Counted from the stretch's first letter, positions 7,112-16,124 are shown. The stretch: DNA of 64,000 nucleotides from Gemmiger sp. An120 (GCF_002160955.1 NZ_NFLN01000001.1:310001-374000), one strand, 5' to 3'. The notes: generated from the letters alone by a model not told the origin. Numbers and translations: made by a program.

Positions 7112-8986
7112 TTGATTACTATGCTACTTGGCCTTTTACGGCGTTTTCGCAAGCAGGTGCTGATCCTGTTTGACGTAGTCATTATTACGATTGCCTATGT
7201 GGTGCCCTGGGTGCTGATCAATGGGCGGGTGCAGTATCAGGACTATGCCAGCCTGCTGGTGGCCAGCTGCTTTTTCTTCGTCTGCTGTTACGAGATCGTC
7301 TACGGCCTGTTCGGCATGTACGACAGCTTGTGGCGGTATGCGGAAATTGTGGAGTTTTTCCGGCTGTGCGTAGCATCTGCCGTGGCCATGACCCTGTTTG
7401 TGGTGGGTACACTGTTCATATTCAGCGAGCGCCGGGTGCCGATATCGGTCTATTGCCTGAGCGCGCTGTTTGCCACTACGCTGACGCTGTACTCCCGGCT
7501 TACCTACCGGATGTACCGGAACGTGCGGCTGGGGCAGTCCCGCAACAAGTCACGGCGTACTCTGCTGATCGGCGCGGGGGACGCGGCGTCCACCCTGCTG
7601 CATGAACAGTACAAGAAGCCCAGCGCCGATATGAACATCATCTGCTGTGTGGACGACGCGCCGGAAAAACAGGGCCGGTATATTATGGGCGTGCAGATCA
7701 TGGGTACCACCGAGGATATTCCGGAACTGGTGGAACGCTGCGAGATCGAAACAATCCTGCTGGCCATTCCCACGCTGGATGAAGAAGGCAAGCGCCGGAT
7801 TCTGTCCATCTGCAACCGCACCAAGTGCAATGTGCGGATCCTGCCGGATATTGTCAAGATGATCACCGACGGCAAGGACCTGGCCTCCCGTATCCGCGAT
7901 GTGCGGGTGGAAGACCTGCTGGGCCGGGAAGAGATCCACCTGTCCAGTACGATTGCCCAGCTGGTGGGCGGCAAGCGGATCATGGTTACCGGCGGCGGCG
8001 GCTCCATTGGTTCGGAGCTCTGCCGGCAGATTGCGTCCTACAACCCGGCGCAGCTGCTGATCGTGGATATTTACGAAAACAGCGCGTATGATATTCAGCA
8101 GGAACTCAAGCGCCGGTATGGTACTGCCCTGAACCTGGAAGTGCAGATTGCCTCGGTGCGGGATTCCAAAAAGATGGATGCGCTGTTTGCCCGCTACCGG
8201 CCGCAGGTGGTGTTCCATGCGGCGGCGCACAAGCATGTGCCGCTGATGGAGGGCAGCCCGGAAGAAGCGGTCAAGAACAACGTGTTCGGCACCTACAACA
8301 CGGCAATCTGTGCGGAAAAATACGGTGCGGAGCAGTTTGTGCTGATTTCCACCGATAAGGCCGTCAACCCCACCAATGTGATGGGGGCCACCAAGCGGGT
8401 GTGCGAAATGATCGTGCAGGCGATGGCCCAGCAGGGCGGCTCTACCCGGTTTGTGGCGGTTCGGTTCGGCAATGTACTGGGCTCCAACGGATCGGTCATC
8501 CCGCTGTTCAAGGATCAGATCGCCTGCGGCGGCCCGGTCACGGTTACCCACCCGGATATCGTCCGGTACTTTATGACCATTTCCGAGGCGGTCAGCCTGG
8601 TGCTGGAGGCCGGCGCCATGGCCAAGGGCGGCGAGATCTTCGTGCTGGATATGGGCAAGCCCATGCGGATTCTGGAACTGGCCGAAAACCTGATCAAGCT
8701 TTCCGGCTTTATCCCGTATAAAGACATCGAGATCAAGTTTACCGGCCTGCGCCCCGGTGAAAAGCTGTATGAGGAACTGCTCATGGACGAGGAAGGCCTG
8801 CAGAAAACCGACAGCGAAAAAATCTACATTGGCGCGCCGCTGAAGATGAACAAGAATACTTTCTTTGACCATCTGTCGGCGCTCAAGCAGATTGCCTACA
8901 GCAACAACAGCGAAAATCTGGTGCAGGCACTGATTGATATGGTGCCTACCTTCCATCACAATGCCGGCGGAGAAGAGAGGATGTGA
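7112..8986 (+). CDS. membrane-bound nucleotide-sugar 4,6-dehydratase (CapD/PglF/WbpM family)
   Basis: 624 residues from TTG 7112, chosen because GGAGG (7100-7104) sits 7 nt before it; ATG 7121 is too far. Four N-terminal membrane segments (about 13-33, 46-66, 83-107, 114-134) are followed by a first Rossmann domain (RRTLLIGAGDAAS, ~155) and the short-chain-dehydrogenase-type catalytic domain with nucleotide motif VTGGGGSIGSELC (~290). The catalytic stretch STDKAVNPTNVMGATK has Ser, Met and Lys, the S-M-K triad of the WbpM/PglF class. Such enzymes make 4-keto-6-deoxy sugar nucleotides, usually from UDP-GlcNAc, for glycans or capsule. The next gene encodes the transferase that loads a sugar phosphate on the lipid carrier. 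Confidence 0.87.
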   Translation: MITMLLGLLRRFRKQVLILFDVVIITIAYVVPWVLINGRVQYQDYASLLVASCFFFVCCYEIVYGLFGMYDSLWRYAEIVEFFRLCVASAVAMTLFVVGTLFIFSERRVPISVYCLSALFATTLTLYSRLTYRMYRNVRLGQSRNKSRRTLLIGAGDAASTLLHEQYKKPSADMNIICCVDDAPEKQGRYIMGVQIMGTTEDIPELVERCEIETILLAIPTLDEEGKRRILSICNRTKCNVRILPDIVKMITDGKDLASRIRDVRVEDLLGREEIHLSSTIAQLVGGKRIMVTGGGGSIGSELCRQIASYNPAQLLIVDIYENSAYDIQQELKRRYGTALNLEVQIASVRDSKKMDALFARYRPQVVFHAAAHKHVPLMEGSPEEAVKNNVFGTYNTAICAEKYGAEQFVLISTDKAVNPTNVMGATKRVCEMIVQAMAQQGGSTRFVAVRFGNVLGSNGSVIPLFKDQIACGGPVTVTHPDIVRYFMTISEAVSLVLEAGAMAKGGEIFVLDMGKPMRILELAENLIKLSGFIPYKDIEIKFTGLRPGEKLYEELLMDEEGLQKTDSEKIYIGAPLKMNKNTFFDHLSALKQIAYSNNSENLVQALIDMVPTFHHNAGGEERM

Positions 8987-8993
8987 CAGCCCC

Positions 8994-9599
8994 GTGTACC
9001 GAGCCTGTTTCAAGCGAGTTATGGATTTCGTTCTCAGCCTGCTGGCTGTAATCGTTCTTTCGCCCCTGCTGATCGTGCTGGCCCTTTGCGTAAAATTCTC
9101 CAGCCCCGGCCCGGTGCTGTTCAAGCAGAAACGGGTGGGAAAAGGCAAGACCTTTTTCTCCATCTACAAATTCCGCAGTATGCGCACCGATACGCCGCAC
9201 GATATGCCCACCCATATGCTGGAAAATCCGGATGCGTTCATTACGCCGGTGGGGCATTTTCTGCGCAAGACCAGTCTGGATGAGCTGCCGCAGCTGTTCA
9301 ATATCCTGAAAGGGGAAATGAGCATTGTGGGCCCGCGCCCCGCTCTCTGGAACCAGGACGATCTGGTGGCCGAGCGGGATAAGTATGGTGCCAACGACTG
9401 CGTGCCAGGCCTGACCGGCTGGGCACAGATCAACGGCCGGGACGAACTCCCTATCCCGGTCAAGGCAGAGTTGGACGGCTACTACGTTGCTCATATGAGT
9501 TTCTGGCTGGACATCCGCATCATTTTGCGTACCGCCCTGAACGTGGTATCCCATAAAGGAATTGTGGAAGGCAAACACGAGGAGCCTTCCGAAAAATAA
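8994..9599 (+). CDS. bacterial sugar transferase (monotopic phosphoglycosyl transferase)
   Basis: 201 residues from GTG 8994, 7 bp after the dehydratase stop, with GAGAGGA upstream; ATG 9021 is an alternative. It has one N-terminal hydrophobic segment (about residues 12-35), then KQKRVGKGKTFFSIYKFRSM, the catalytic ASP-Glu-type region DELPQLFNILKGEMSIVGPRP and the VPGLTGWAQINGRD block. This is the PglC/WecP-like family that moves a sugar 1-phosphate from a UDP-sugar onto undecaprenyl phosphate, the first step of a surface glycan. Paired with the upstream dehydratase, it likely uses that enzyme's product after an amino transfer encoded elsewhere. Confidence 0.9.
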   Translation: MYRACFKRVMDFVLSLLAVIVLSPLLIVLALCVKFSSPGPVLFKQKRVGKGKTFFSIYKFRSMRTDTPHDMPTHMLENPDAFITPVGHFLRKTSLDELPQLFNILKGEMSIVGPRPALWNQDDLVAERDKYGANDCVPGLTGWAQINGRDELPIPVKAELDGYYVAHMSFWLDIRIILRTALNVVSHKGIVEGKHEEPSEK

Positions 9600-9604
9600 A
9601 AATA

Positions 9605-9650
9605 CAGCAGCGCGCCCCTTTGACAGGCCTGTCAAAGGGGCGCGCTGCTG
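9605..9650 (-). terminator. 46-bp perfect palindrome acting as terminator
   Basis: The arms 9605-9627 and 9628-9650 are exact reverse complements with no spacer. A T-rich tract (TATTTTTATTTTTC) follows only when read on the minus strand, so its main user is the cysteine desulfidase gene; it probably also slows transcripts coming from the sugar transferase. Confidence 0.8.
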
Positions 9651-9667
9651 CTGTATAGCCAGGTGTT

Positions 9668-10960
9668 TTACACGCCGTGGTCCTTTTCGATCATAATGTC
9701 CAGAATCGTGCGGTCGGTCTCCACCATGCCCGGGTTGCTGATCCGGCCCATATTGCGGATGGCCTGTTCCGGGGTGATCGCACAGATGCCGTCGGTTGCG
9801 TTTACCACAACGCCGCCCACCGCCAGGTAGGCGCTCATCAGGGCGGCGCTGGATGCGGTGGCCAGCTTCAGGGCGCAGCCGATCTTGCCGCCGTCGCAGA
9901 TCATGCCGGTCAGGTTTGCGGACATGTTGATGATTGCGGCGCCCATCTGCGCATCGGTGCCGCCCATCAGCCAGACCATGGCGGCGCTGGCCGCGGCAGC
10001 AGCACTCACGCCGCAGCCGCAGGTGGCGCTCAGCTTGCCGGTAAACAGTTTGATGTACACATTCAGCATGTGGGAGAATGCCAGCGCCTTGACGGTGGCT
10101 TCCCGGCTGGCATTCTGATGACGCGCCATCTCCATAACAGGAATGATCGCCGTGATGCCGTGGTTGCCGCTTCCCGCGCTGCTCATTACCGCATAGGGGC
10201 AGCCGCTCATACGTCCCTCGGCACTGCTGGCCACCCGTACCATGGTGTTGCTGAACAGGTTGTCGCCCAGCACATCGGTGCCAAGCTGATTCTTCAGGGT
10301 GCTGGCGATTCCGATACCCAGCGGGTGCTCCAGCCCGTAGTCCGCCAGATCGCCGTTCATTTTGGCGCCGTCCATCATGAAATCCAGTTCTTCGGCGGAA
10401 GCGCTGTCCACCAGTTCCCGGATCTCGGCCACCGTCATGGTGCGCAGCTTTTCGTGCAGCTCGTCCTCGCCTTCCAGGGAATACTCTTTCTGTACCAGAA
10501 CCTGGTTGTTGGCGCTGGTGAATACGATATTGGAATGGGTGTTCCGGATGGTGCTGATGCCCAGTCCGCGGGTCGTGATGATCTCCGCATGGGCGTACAG
10601 CTGGGTTTCCTCTTCCGCGATGGTCACCGAAACCTGCTTTTCCTCCACCAGGCGGGTAGCCTCTTTGCTTACAATGCTGTTGATCTCTTCCAGAAGCTGC
10701 AGCCCTTTTTCCGGATTCCCCAGACAAGCGCCCAGTGCCGCTGCGTATTTCAGACCGACCCGGTCGAAACCGGGAATGCCCACCGACATTCCGTTTTTAT
10801 ATACGCCGGGATTCACCTGAACCTTTACCGATACAATCTGCCCGCCGATGGCGTGGTAGGCATCGGCGGCGGCCAGCGCTACGCACACCGGTTCGGTGCA
10901 GCCCAACGCAGGAACAACCTCCTGTCGAAGCAATGTCAGCATTTCCTGTTTGTTCAGCAT
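9668..10960 (-). CDS. cyuA: L-cysteine desulfidase (UPF0597/CyuA family, Fe-S)
   Basis: 430 residues from ATG 10960, preceded by AAGGAGATGG on the minus strand; longer in-frame starts have no ribosome binding site. The protein is a serine-dehydratase-alpha-like enzyme with the family N-terminus [20 protein letters not shown] and conserved cysteines in TCGCGVSAA (~310) and [10 protein letters not shown] (~350), likely cluster ligands. Characterised members convert L-cysteine to pyruvate, ammonia and hydrogen sulfide through 2-aminoacrylate. It has a sigma-54-type promoter and is divergent from a sigma-54 activator gene, with a repeat cluster between them. Substrate could also be another beta-substituted amino acid. 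Confidence 0.85.
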   Translation of the reverse strand: MLNKQEMLTLLRQEVVPALGCTEPVCVALAAADAYHAIGGQIVSVKVQVNPGVYKNGMSVGIPGFDRVGLKYAAALGACLGNPEKGLQLLEEINSIVSKEATRLVEEKQVSVTIAEEETQLYAHAEIITTRGLGISTIRNTHSNIVFTSANNQVLVQKEYSLEGEDELHEKLRTMTVAEIRELVDSASAEELDFMMDGAKMNGDLADYGLEHPLGIGIASTLKNQLGTDVLGDNLFSNTMVRVASSAEGRMSGCPYAVMSSAGSGNHGITAIIPVMEMARHQNASREATVKALAFSHMLNVYIKLFTGKLSATCGCGVSAAAAASAAMVWLMGGTDAQMGAAIINMSANLTGMICDGGKIGCALKLATASSAALMSAYLAVGGVVVNATDGICAITPEQAIRNMGRISNPGMVETDRTILDIMIEKDHGV

Positions 10961-11028
10961 ATGGTTCCATCTCCTTTTATCAATGGCCGGTTCCCATACA
11001 TACCGGCAATACCGTTCACAAATCAGCA

Positions 11029-11044
11029 AGCAAAAACCATGCCA
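11029..11044 (-). promoter_or_regulatory. sigma-54 (-24/-12) promoter of the cysteine desulfidase gene
   Basis: Read on the minus strand: TGGCAT (11044-11039), five bases, TTGCT (11033-11029). The GG to GC distance is exactly that of sigma-54 promoters. It lies about 70 bp before the start codon and 115-140 bp from the AATTGGT cluster. Confidence 0.75.
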
Positions 11045-11117
11045 GAATTAAATAATAAAGTTTGCCGAGGGTTTTGAACAGGATTTGAGGCGCGATTTGT
11101 AAGAAACTATAAAAGTA

Positions 11118-11150
11118 TTGACAAAATGCCGCTTTTTCTGGCAATATAAA
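11118..11150 (+). promoter_or_regulatory. possible sigma-70 promoter of the sigma-54 activator gene
   Basis: A perfect TTGACA lies at 11118-11123; the -10 is ambiguous (AT-rich CAATATAAA at 11142-11150). The AATTGGT cluster begins just downstream, so the regulator may repress its own transcription. Confidence 0.4.
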
Positions 11151-11156
11151 AGCGTA

Positions 11157-11181
11157 AATTGGTAATTGGTCATAAATTGGT
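11157..11181. promoter_or_regulatory. AATTGGT repeat cluster, candidate enhancer/operator (copy A)
   Basis: Three direct copies of AATTGGT at 11157-11163, 11164-11170 and 11175-11181. The same heptamer recurs as a second cluster just past the activator gene. Position between the activator and the divergent -24/-12 promoter fits an upstream activating sequence. Confidence 0.65.
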
Positions 11182-11196
11182 TTGGGCGGTGAAGCA

Positions 11197-13263
11197 ATGA
11201 AAAAGAAGGTCGCTATCGTGGCGCTGGATCCGCAGGCGGGGCGGTTTTATGCCAAGCAGATCCGGGAGCTTTTCGGCACGCGGATCCAGATTTCCGCCTA
11301 CAGTGTGCGGGATGGTTCGGTGGAAAATCTGGAACGGGCCGATTTGTATATGGTCTCCACCGACGCGTTTGAATCGGTGGGCGATCTGCGTCAGTACATC
11401 CCCATTGACGGCGAAGTCATGGAGATCCAGGTCACATTTTTATGGGAAGTGGTTCGCCAGCTGCAAAACCTTCCGGCGGGGACACGGGTACTGTTTGTCA
11501 ATCTGAGCGATAAGATGGCCCGGGAGGCAGTCAGCCGCTTGAACCAGCTGGGGGTCAACCAGCTGGTGTTTGAGATGTACTATCCGGGGTCTCCGCTGCG
11601 GGTCCGGGCGGAAGACTATGATCTTGTGGTAACACCCCATGAGCAGCGTTACGCCCCTCCCTGCATCAAAAAAGTGCTGGATATTGGCCAGCGGGTGCTG
11701 ACCGCCTCCACCATGACCGAGGCGGCTTTGCGTCTTGGGCTGGACGAATTGCTGGAAACATCCCGGTTTCAGGCGTATCAGAACGCGGTGGCGGCCAATA
11801 CCTACAGCTTTGACCAGATGTTCAACCGAAGCCGCCGCCTGGAAAGCCAGTTTGAACTGCTGCTTGAAATCCTGGAAGAGGGCATGATTGGGGTAAATGA
11901 GAAAGGGGAGGTGTTTGCCTGTAACCGAAAAGCGGAAGAAATTACCGGGGTAAACAGCAAACTGGCGCTTCATCAGGAGGCCACCGCCGTGTATCCCTAT
12001 CTGCCGTTCCGGGAATGCCTGAAAAGCCGGCGTCCTCTGCCGCCCCGGGTCATGAAGATCGGCGGCACCAATGTGAACGTAACCATGGCGCCGGTCCTGC
12101 GGGGCGGAGACTGCATCGGCGCCTTTGCCGGCCTGCAGCGGTTCAGCGACGCGGAAAACCGCCAGAACGAGCTGCGCAGCCAGCTGCTGCACAAGGGCCA
12201 TCACGCCAAATATACCTTTGACGACGTGCTGGGCGATTCGGCGGCAATCCGACGCAGTGTCAGCATTGCCCGGCGCATGGCGGCCAATGACCTCCCGGTT
12301 CTGCTGATCGGGGAAACCGGTACGGGCAAGGAGCTGTTTGCCCATGCGGTGCACAACGCATCGCCCCGGTCGAACGGCCCGTTTGTGGCGCTGAACTGTG
12401 CCGCCATGCCGGAGAACCTGCTGGAGAGCGAGCTGTTCGGCTATGAGGATGGGGCCTTTACCGGGGCACGGCGGGGCGGTAAGCCCGGCATGTTTGAGTT
12501 TGCCCACGGCGGGACTCTCTTCCTGGATGAGGTGGAGGGCATGAGCCCCGCGCTGCAGATCAAGCTTCTGCGGGTATTGCAGGAGCGGGAGATCATGCGG
12601 GTGGGCGGCAACCAGATCATCAGCGTGAACGTGCGGATTGTGGCGGCCACCAACGAAGACCTGGAACAGCGGGTGGAAGAGGGCAGTTTCCGCCGGGATC
12701 TGTATTACCGGCTGAATACGCTGCCTGTGCTGATTCCGCCGCTGCGGGAGCGGGGCGAAGACCTGTTTTTGTTGATCGAGCATTTCCAGGCCAGGCTGGG
12801 GGCGCGATTCCGCCTGTCGGAAGAGGTACGGGCTGTGCTGGCCAGCCATCAGTGGCGGGGCAATATCCGCGAGCTACGCAACGTGGTGGAGTATTTCAGC
12901 TGTACCGGAAATGCCGTGATCGGGCCGGAGGATCTGCCGCCCACGTTCCGGTATTGCCCGCTGCGGGAGGAACGCCCTCAGCCTGCCCGTGCGGTGCCGC
13001 AGCCGGTGATGGAGCAGCCGGGTTCGGAAGAAGCCAGACGATTTGTTCTGCGCCGGCTGCTGCTGGCGGCCGGTGCGGGAGCAGGCCGCGACAGCCTGCT
13101 GCGTGCTGCCCGCGAGGAAGGGGTCGCGCTCTCTCAACTGGAGGTGCGCCATATCCTGGCCGCGCTGAACCGGGAGGGCCTGGTGCAGATCAGCCGGGGA
13201 CGCGGCGGCAGCCGGCTCACGGAACAGGGGGTCCGGTTCTGTCGGGAAAATCAAATTGGTTAA
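11197..13263 (+). CDS. sigma-54-dependent transcriptional activator, PrpR_N-PAS-AAA+ type
   Basis: 688 residues from ATG 11197 (GGTGAAG upstream). Domains in order: an N-terminal PrpR_N-like sensor (about 1-170), a PAS domain (about 210-310, [24 protein letters not shown]), then the AAA+ enhancer-binding module with Walker A GETGTGKE (~370), the sigma-54 contact loop GAFTGA (~418), Walker [12 protein letters not shown] and R-finger region [10 protein letters not shown]. The C-terminus (about 610-688) is not the usual Fis helix-turn-helix but looks like a winged helix ([32 protein letters not shown]). The flanking -24/-12 promoters make the cysteine desulfidase and C-S lyase its likely targets; the effector may be a sulfur amino acid or its keto product. 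Confidence 0.9.
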   Translation: MKKKVAIVALDPQAGRFYAKQIRELFGTRIQISAYSVRDGSVENLERADLYMVSTDAFESVGDLRQYIPIDGEVMEIQVTFLWEVVRQLQNLPAGTRVLFVNLSDKMAREAVSRLNQLGVNQLVFEMYYPGSPLRVRAEDYDLVVTPHEQRYAPPCIKKVLDIGQRVLTASTMTEAALRLGLDELLETSRFQAYQNAVAANTYSFDQMFNRSRRLESQFELLLEILEEGMIGVNEKGEVFACNRKAEEITGVNSKLALHQEATAVYPYLPFRECLKSRRPLPPRVMKIGGTNVNVTMAPVLRGGDCIGAFAGLQRFSDAENRQNELRSQLLHKGHHAKYTFDDVLGDSAAIRRSVSIARRMAANDLPVLLIGETGTGKELFAHAVHNASPRSNGPFVALNCAAMPENLLESELFGYEDGAFTGARRGGKPGMFEFAHGGTLFLDEVEGMSPALQIKLLRVLQEREIMRVGGNQIISVNVRIVAATNEDLEQRVEEGSFRRDLYYRLNTLPVLIPPLRERGEDLFLLIEHFQARLGARFRLSEEVRAVLASHQWRGNIRELRNVVEYFSCTGNAVIGPEDLPPTFRYCPLREERPQPARAVPQPVMEQPGSEEARRFVLRRLLLAAGAGAGRDSLLRAAREEGVALSQLEVRHILAALNREGLVQISRGRGGSRLTEQGVRFCRENQIG

Positions 13264-13282
13264 TTGGTTGATGTGACCAATT
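13254..13282. promoter_or_regulatory. AATTGGT repeat cluster, candidate enhancer (copy B)
   Basis: AATTGGT at 13254-13260 and 13262-13268, then the inverted copy ACCAATT at 13276-13282, giving an ATTGGT-N7-ACCAAT dyad. It overlaps the last codons of the activator gene and lies about 140-165 bp before the -24/-12 promoter at 13419. Confidence 0.65.
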
Positions 13283-13418
13283 AAATTTGAACCGCAAGCC
13301 CCTGCCGATTTGCGTAGAAGCTTGCGACCCGACATTGGGATAAAATACACAAAAGAGACAAGAAATAGTAAGAGAAAACGCCGAAACTTCCGGCCGCATC
13401 CGGTAAAATTGGAATGGT

Positions 13419-13435
13419 TGGCACGGGAGTTGCTA
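13419..13435 (+). promoter_or_regulatory. sigma-54 (-24/-12) promoter of the C-S lyase operon
   Basis: TGGCAC (13419-13424), five bases, TTGCTA (13430-13435): a consensus sigma-54 element about 68 bp before the C-S lyase start codon. Confidence 0.85.
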
Positions 13436-13502
13436 CAGGAAAAGCGAAATCTTGCGAACGCCGAACGGGTTCGCAGCAACACGGGAAGGACGGATCAGAA
13501 GT

Positions 13503-14672
13503 ATGCAGTACAATTTTGATCAGGTAGTAGACCGCAGCCGCAACAACGCGGCCAAATACGACGAGCGGATCAAGAAATTCGGAACCGATCAGGTGATTCC
13601 TCTGTGGGTAGCGGATATGGACTTCAAAACCGCGCAGCCGATCATCGATGCGCTGACCGCACGGGCGCAGGAGGGAATTTGGGGATACACCAGCCGTCCT
13701 GACAGCTATTTCGATGCGATCTGCGGCTGGCAGCAGCGGCGCAACGGCTGGACGATTGATAAAAGTCTGGTCAGCTGGAGCCTTGGCGTAGTTCCGGCGC
13801 TGAGCGCCCTGGTCCGGCTTTTTACACCGGAAGGCGGCAAGGTGCTGATCCAGACCCCGGTCTATTCTGAGTTCTATGATGTGACCGAAGCCTGGAACCG
13901 TACGGTTGTGGAAAACCAGCTGGTGGAAAAGGATGGACGCTGGACCATCGACTGGGAGGATTTTGAAGCAAAACTGCCGCAGGTGAGTATGTTCCTGCTG
14001 TGCAGCCCCCACAACCCGCTGGGTATTGTCTGGACACGGGAAGAGCTGACCCGCATGACGGATCTGTGCCGCAAATACAACGTGCTGCTGGTGAGCGACG
14101 AGATCCACTCCGATCTGATTTTCCACGGCAAGAAGCACATCCCCACCGCCAGCCTGTCTCCGGAGGTAGCCTCCCAGGTGGTAACCTGCATTTCCGGCAC
14201 CAAAACCTTCAACCTGGCAGGCCTGCAGGCCTCCACCACCGTGTTCCCGAACAAGCGCATGAAGGAAGTGTACGATAAGTTCTGGGGCGCGATGGACATT
14301 CACCGGAACAATGCGTTCAGCCTGACCGCCATGCAGGCTGCCTTCAATGAGGGCGAAGAATGGCTGGAGCAGCTGCTGGTGTATCTGGATGGCAACTTCC
14401 GGTTTGTGGCGGACTACTGCGCGCAGTATATCCCGCGCATCAAGCCCACCGTGCCGGATGCCACCTATCTGATGTGGCTGGATTGCCGTGATCTGCATAT
14501 GAGCAACGAGGAGCTGCGCCGCTTTATGATTGAAAAAGCAGGTCTGGGCCTGAACGAGGGCTGGAGTTTCGGCCGCAGCCTGACCGGCTTTATGCGGCTC
14601 AACGCGGCCTGCCCGCGCAGTGTGCTGGAACAGGCCATGAAACAGCTGCAGGCGGCCGTGGACGCGCTGTAA
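13503..14672 (+). CDS. PLP-dependent C-S lyase / aminotransferase, MalY/PatB family
   Basis: 389 residues from ATG 13503. It begins with the MalY/PatB signature (YNFDQVVDRSRNNAAKYD, then IPLWVADMDF), has CSPHNPLGIVWTREEL, the SDEIHSDL aspartate, and the PLP lysine Lys234 in SGTKTFNLAG. Members are cytosolic enzymes that cleave cystathionine, cysteine or cysteine conjugates by beta-elimination to pyruvate, ammonia and a thiol. The consensus sigma-54 promoter, the neighbouring cysteine desulfidase, the symporter and RidA all support a sulfur amino acid degradation role rather than transamination. The exact substrate cannot be read from sequence. Confidence 0.88.
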   Translation: MQYNFDQVVDRSRNNAAKYDERIKKFGTDQVIPLWVADMDFKTAQPIIDALTARAQEGIWGYTSRPDSYFDAICGWQQRRNGWTIDKSLVSWSLGVVPALSALVRLFTPEGGKVLIQTPVYSEFYDVTEAWNRTVVENQLVEKDGRWTIDWEDFEAKLPQVSMFLLCSPHNPLGIVWTREELTRMTDLCRKYNVLLVSDEIHSDLIFHGKKHIPTASLSPEVASQVVTCISGTKTFNLAGLQASTTVFPNKRMKEVYDKFWGAMDIHRNNAFSLTAMQAAFNEGEEWLEQLLVYLDGNFRFVADYCAQYIPRIKPTVPDATYLMWLDCRDLHMSNEELRRFMIEKAGLGLNEGWSFGRSLTGFMRLNAACPRSVLEQAMKQLQAAVDAL

Positions 14673-14743
14673 GCGGCAGATTTATCACCGTACAACCATA
14701 CCGGACGACAACCCAAAAGAAGAAGAGAAAAAGGAGCAATACA

Positions 14744-16015
14744 ATGGCTAACCAGACCGTGCGCAAAAAGTCCTTCTGGGAGCAGTACAAACTCCCGATC
14801 CTGCTGCTGGGCGGCATTGCCGTCGGTTCCATCATTGGCGTGGTGTCGCCCTCTCTGGGGCAGACCCTGAAACCCCTGGGCGAAATCTTTCTGAATCTGC
14901 TGTTCACCATTGTGGTGCCGCTGGTGTTTGTGTCCATTGCCTCGGCGGTGGGCAGTATGCTGAACATGAAGCGCCTGGGCAAAATTCTGGGCAGTACCAT
15001 TCTGGTGTTCCTGGTTACCGGCGCAATCGCAGGCGTCTGCGTGCTTTGCTGGGTCAATTTGTTCAGCCCTTCTGCCGGTACCAATATCCAGATGGGCCAG
15101 GCCGAGATGGGCGAGATGCAAAGTGCTTCTGAAATGCTGGTCAACAGCCTGACGGTCAGCGACTTCCCTGAACTGCTCAGCCGTCAGAACATGCTGCCGC
15201 TGATCATCTTTGCTATTCTGTTCGGTTTCTGCGTATCCGCCTGCGGCGGTGACGAGAGCCCGGTGGGCAAACTCCTGGGCAACCTGAACCAGGTCATCAT
15301 GAAGTTCGTGGACCTGATCATGAAGATTGCCCCCATTGGCCTGGGCGCGTATTTTGCCAACCTGATCGGTGAGTTCGGCCCCGAACTGCTGGGCGATTAT
15401 GGCCGCTCCATGGTGGTGTACTACCCGCTGTGCCTGCTGTATGTGATGATTTTCTTCCCTCTGTACGCCCTGTTTGCCGGCGGTAAAACCGGCGTGAAAA
15501 AGATGCTCAAAAACATCTTTGCCCCGGCGGTTACCGCCTTTGCCACCCAGAGTTCGGTGGCCACCCTGCCGGTCAACAAGGAAGCCTGCGACAACATCGG
15601 TGTACCCAAGGACGTGAGCGACCTGGTTCTGCCGCTGGGCGCCACAGCCCATATGGACGGTTCCGTGCTGAGCTCCATTGTGAAGATCGCGTTCCTGTTC
15701 GGCGTGTTCGGAATGCCCTTCACCGGCGTGGATACCTATGCAATGGCCATCGTGGTGGCGGTAATGTCCGCCTTTGTGCTCAGCGGTGCGCCCGGCGGCG
15801 GCCTGGTGGGCGAAATGCTGATTGTCAGCCTGTTTGGCTTCCCGGCAGAGGCGTTCCCGCTGATTGCCACCCTGGGTTTCCTGTTCGATCCCGCCGCCAC
15901 CTGCCTGAACGCTTCCGGCGATACCCTGGCCTCCATGATGGTGGCCCGCCTGGTGGAAGGCAAGGACTGGCTGAAGGGCGCCGCGGCCCGCAAGGCTGAG
16001 GGGGAGCAAGCTTGA
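14744..16015 (+). CDS. dicarboxylate/amino acid:cation symporter (DAACS family)
   Basis: 423 residues with about eight membrane segments plus re-entrant loops. The hallmark serine-rich re-entrant stretch is present as FATQSSVATLP (about residues 267-277) and the second hairpin motif as LPLGATAHMDGS (about 298-309), as in GltP/SstT/TcyP-type carriers. AAAAAGGAG precedes ATG 14744. It follows the C-S lyase by 71 bp with no terminator, so it is probably read from the same -24/-12 promoter. By context it imports the amino acid that the lyase and desulfidase break down; cystine/cysteine or serine are candidates. Confidence 0.88.
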   Translation: MANQTVRKKSFWEQYKLPILLLGGIAVGSIIGVVSPSLGQTLKPLGEIFLNLLFTIVVPLVFVSIASAVGSMLNMKRLGKILGSTILVFLVTGAIAGVCVLCWVNLFSPSAGTNIQMGQAEMGEMQSASEMLVNSLTVSDFPELLSRQNMLPLIIFAILFGFCVSACGGDESPVGKLLGNLNQVIMKFVDLIMKIAPIGLGAYFANLIGEFGPELLGDYGRSMVVYYPLCLLYVMIFFPLYALFAGGKTGVKKMLKNIFAPAVTAFATQSSVATLPVNKEACDNIGVPKDVSDLVLPLGATAHMDGSVLSSIVKIAFLFGVFGMPFTGVDTYAMAIVVAVMSAFVLSGAPGGGLVGEMLIVSLFGFPAEAFPLIATLGFLFDPAATCLNASGDTLASMMVARLVEGKDWLKGAAARKAEGEQA

Positions 16016-16039
16016 TTTTGCGGCCCCTTGTGCTATAAT
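16012..16039 (+). promoter_or_regulatory. extended -10 promoter for ridA
   Basis: TTGATT (16012-16017), 16-bp spacer, TGC followed by perfect TATAAT (16034-16039). The -35 overlaps the stop of the symporter gene. Confidence 0.6.
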
Positions 16040-16059
16040 CAAATCAGAAAATGCTGCTG

Positions 16060-16085
16060 TCCCTCCGCCCGCTGCGGCGGAGGGA
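16060..16085 (+). other. leader stem-loop before ridA
   Basis: TCCCTCCGCC (16060-16069) and GGCGGAGGGA (16076-16085) form a perfect 10-bp stem with a 6-nt loop. No T run follows, so it is more likely a transcript-stabilising or weak stop structure after the symporter gene than a strong terminator. Confidence 0.5.
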
Positions 16086-16124
16086 TATTGCACAGAAAAT
16101 CAGAAAACAGGAGGATGTATCCAA

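Noticed and set aside
9605-9650. The 46-bp palindrome as an insertion sequence end or recombination site
   Set aside because: No transposase, no target duplication and no second copy in the window; the T tract and position past two convergent genes fit a terminator.
13293-13326. CGCAAGC / GCTTGCG hairpin as terminator of the activator gene
   Set aside because: The loop is long and no T run follows; it lies between the repeat cluster and the sigma-54 promoter and may be chance.
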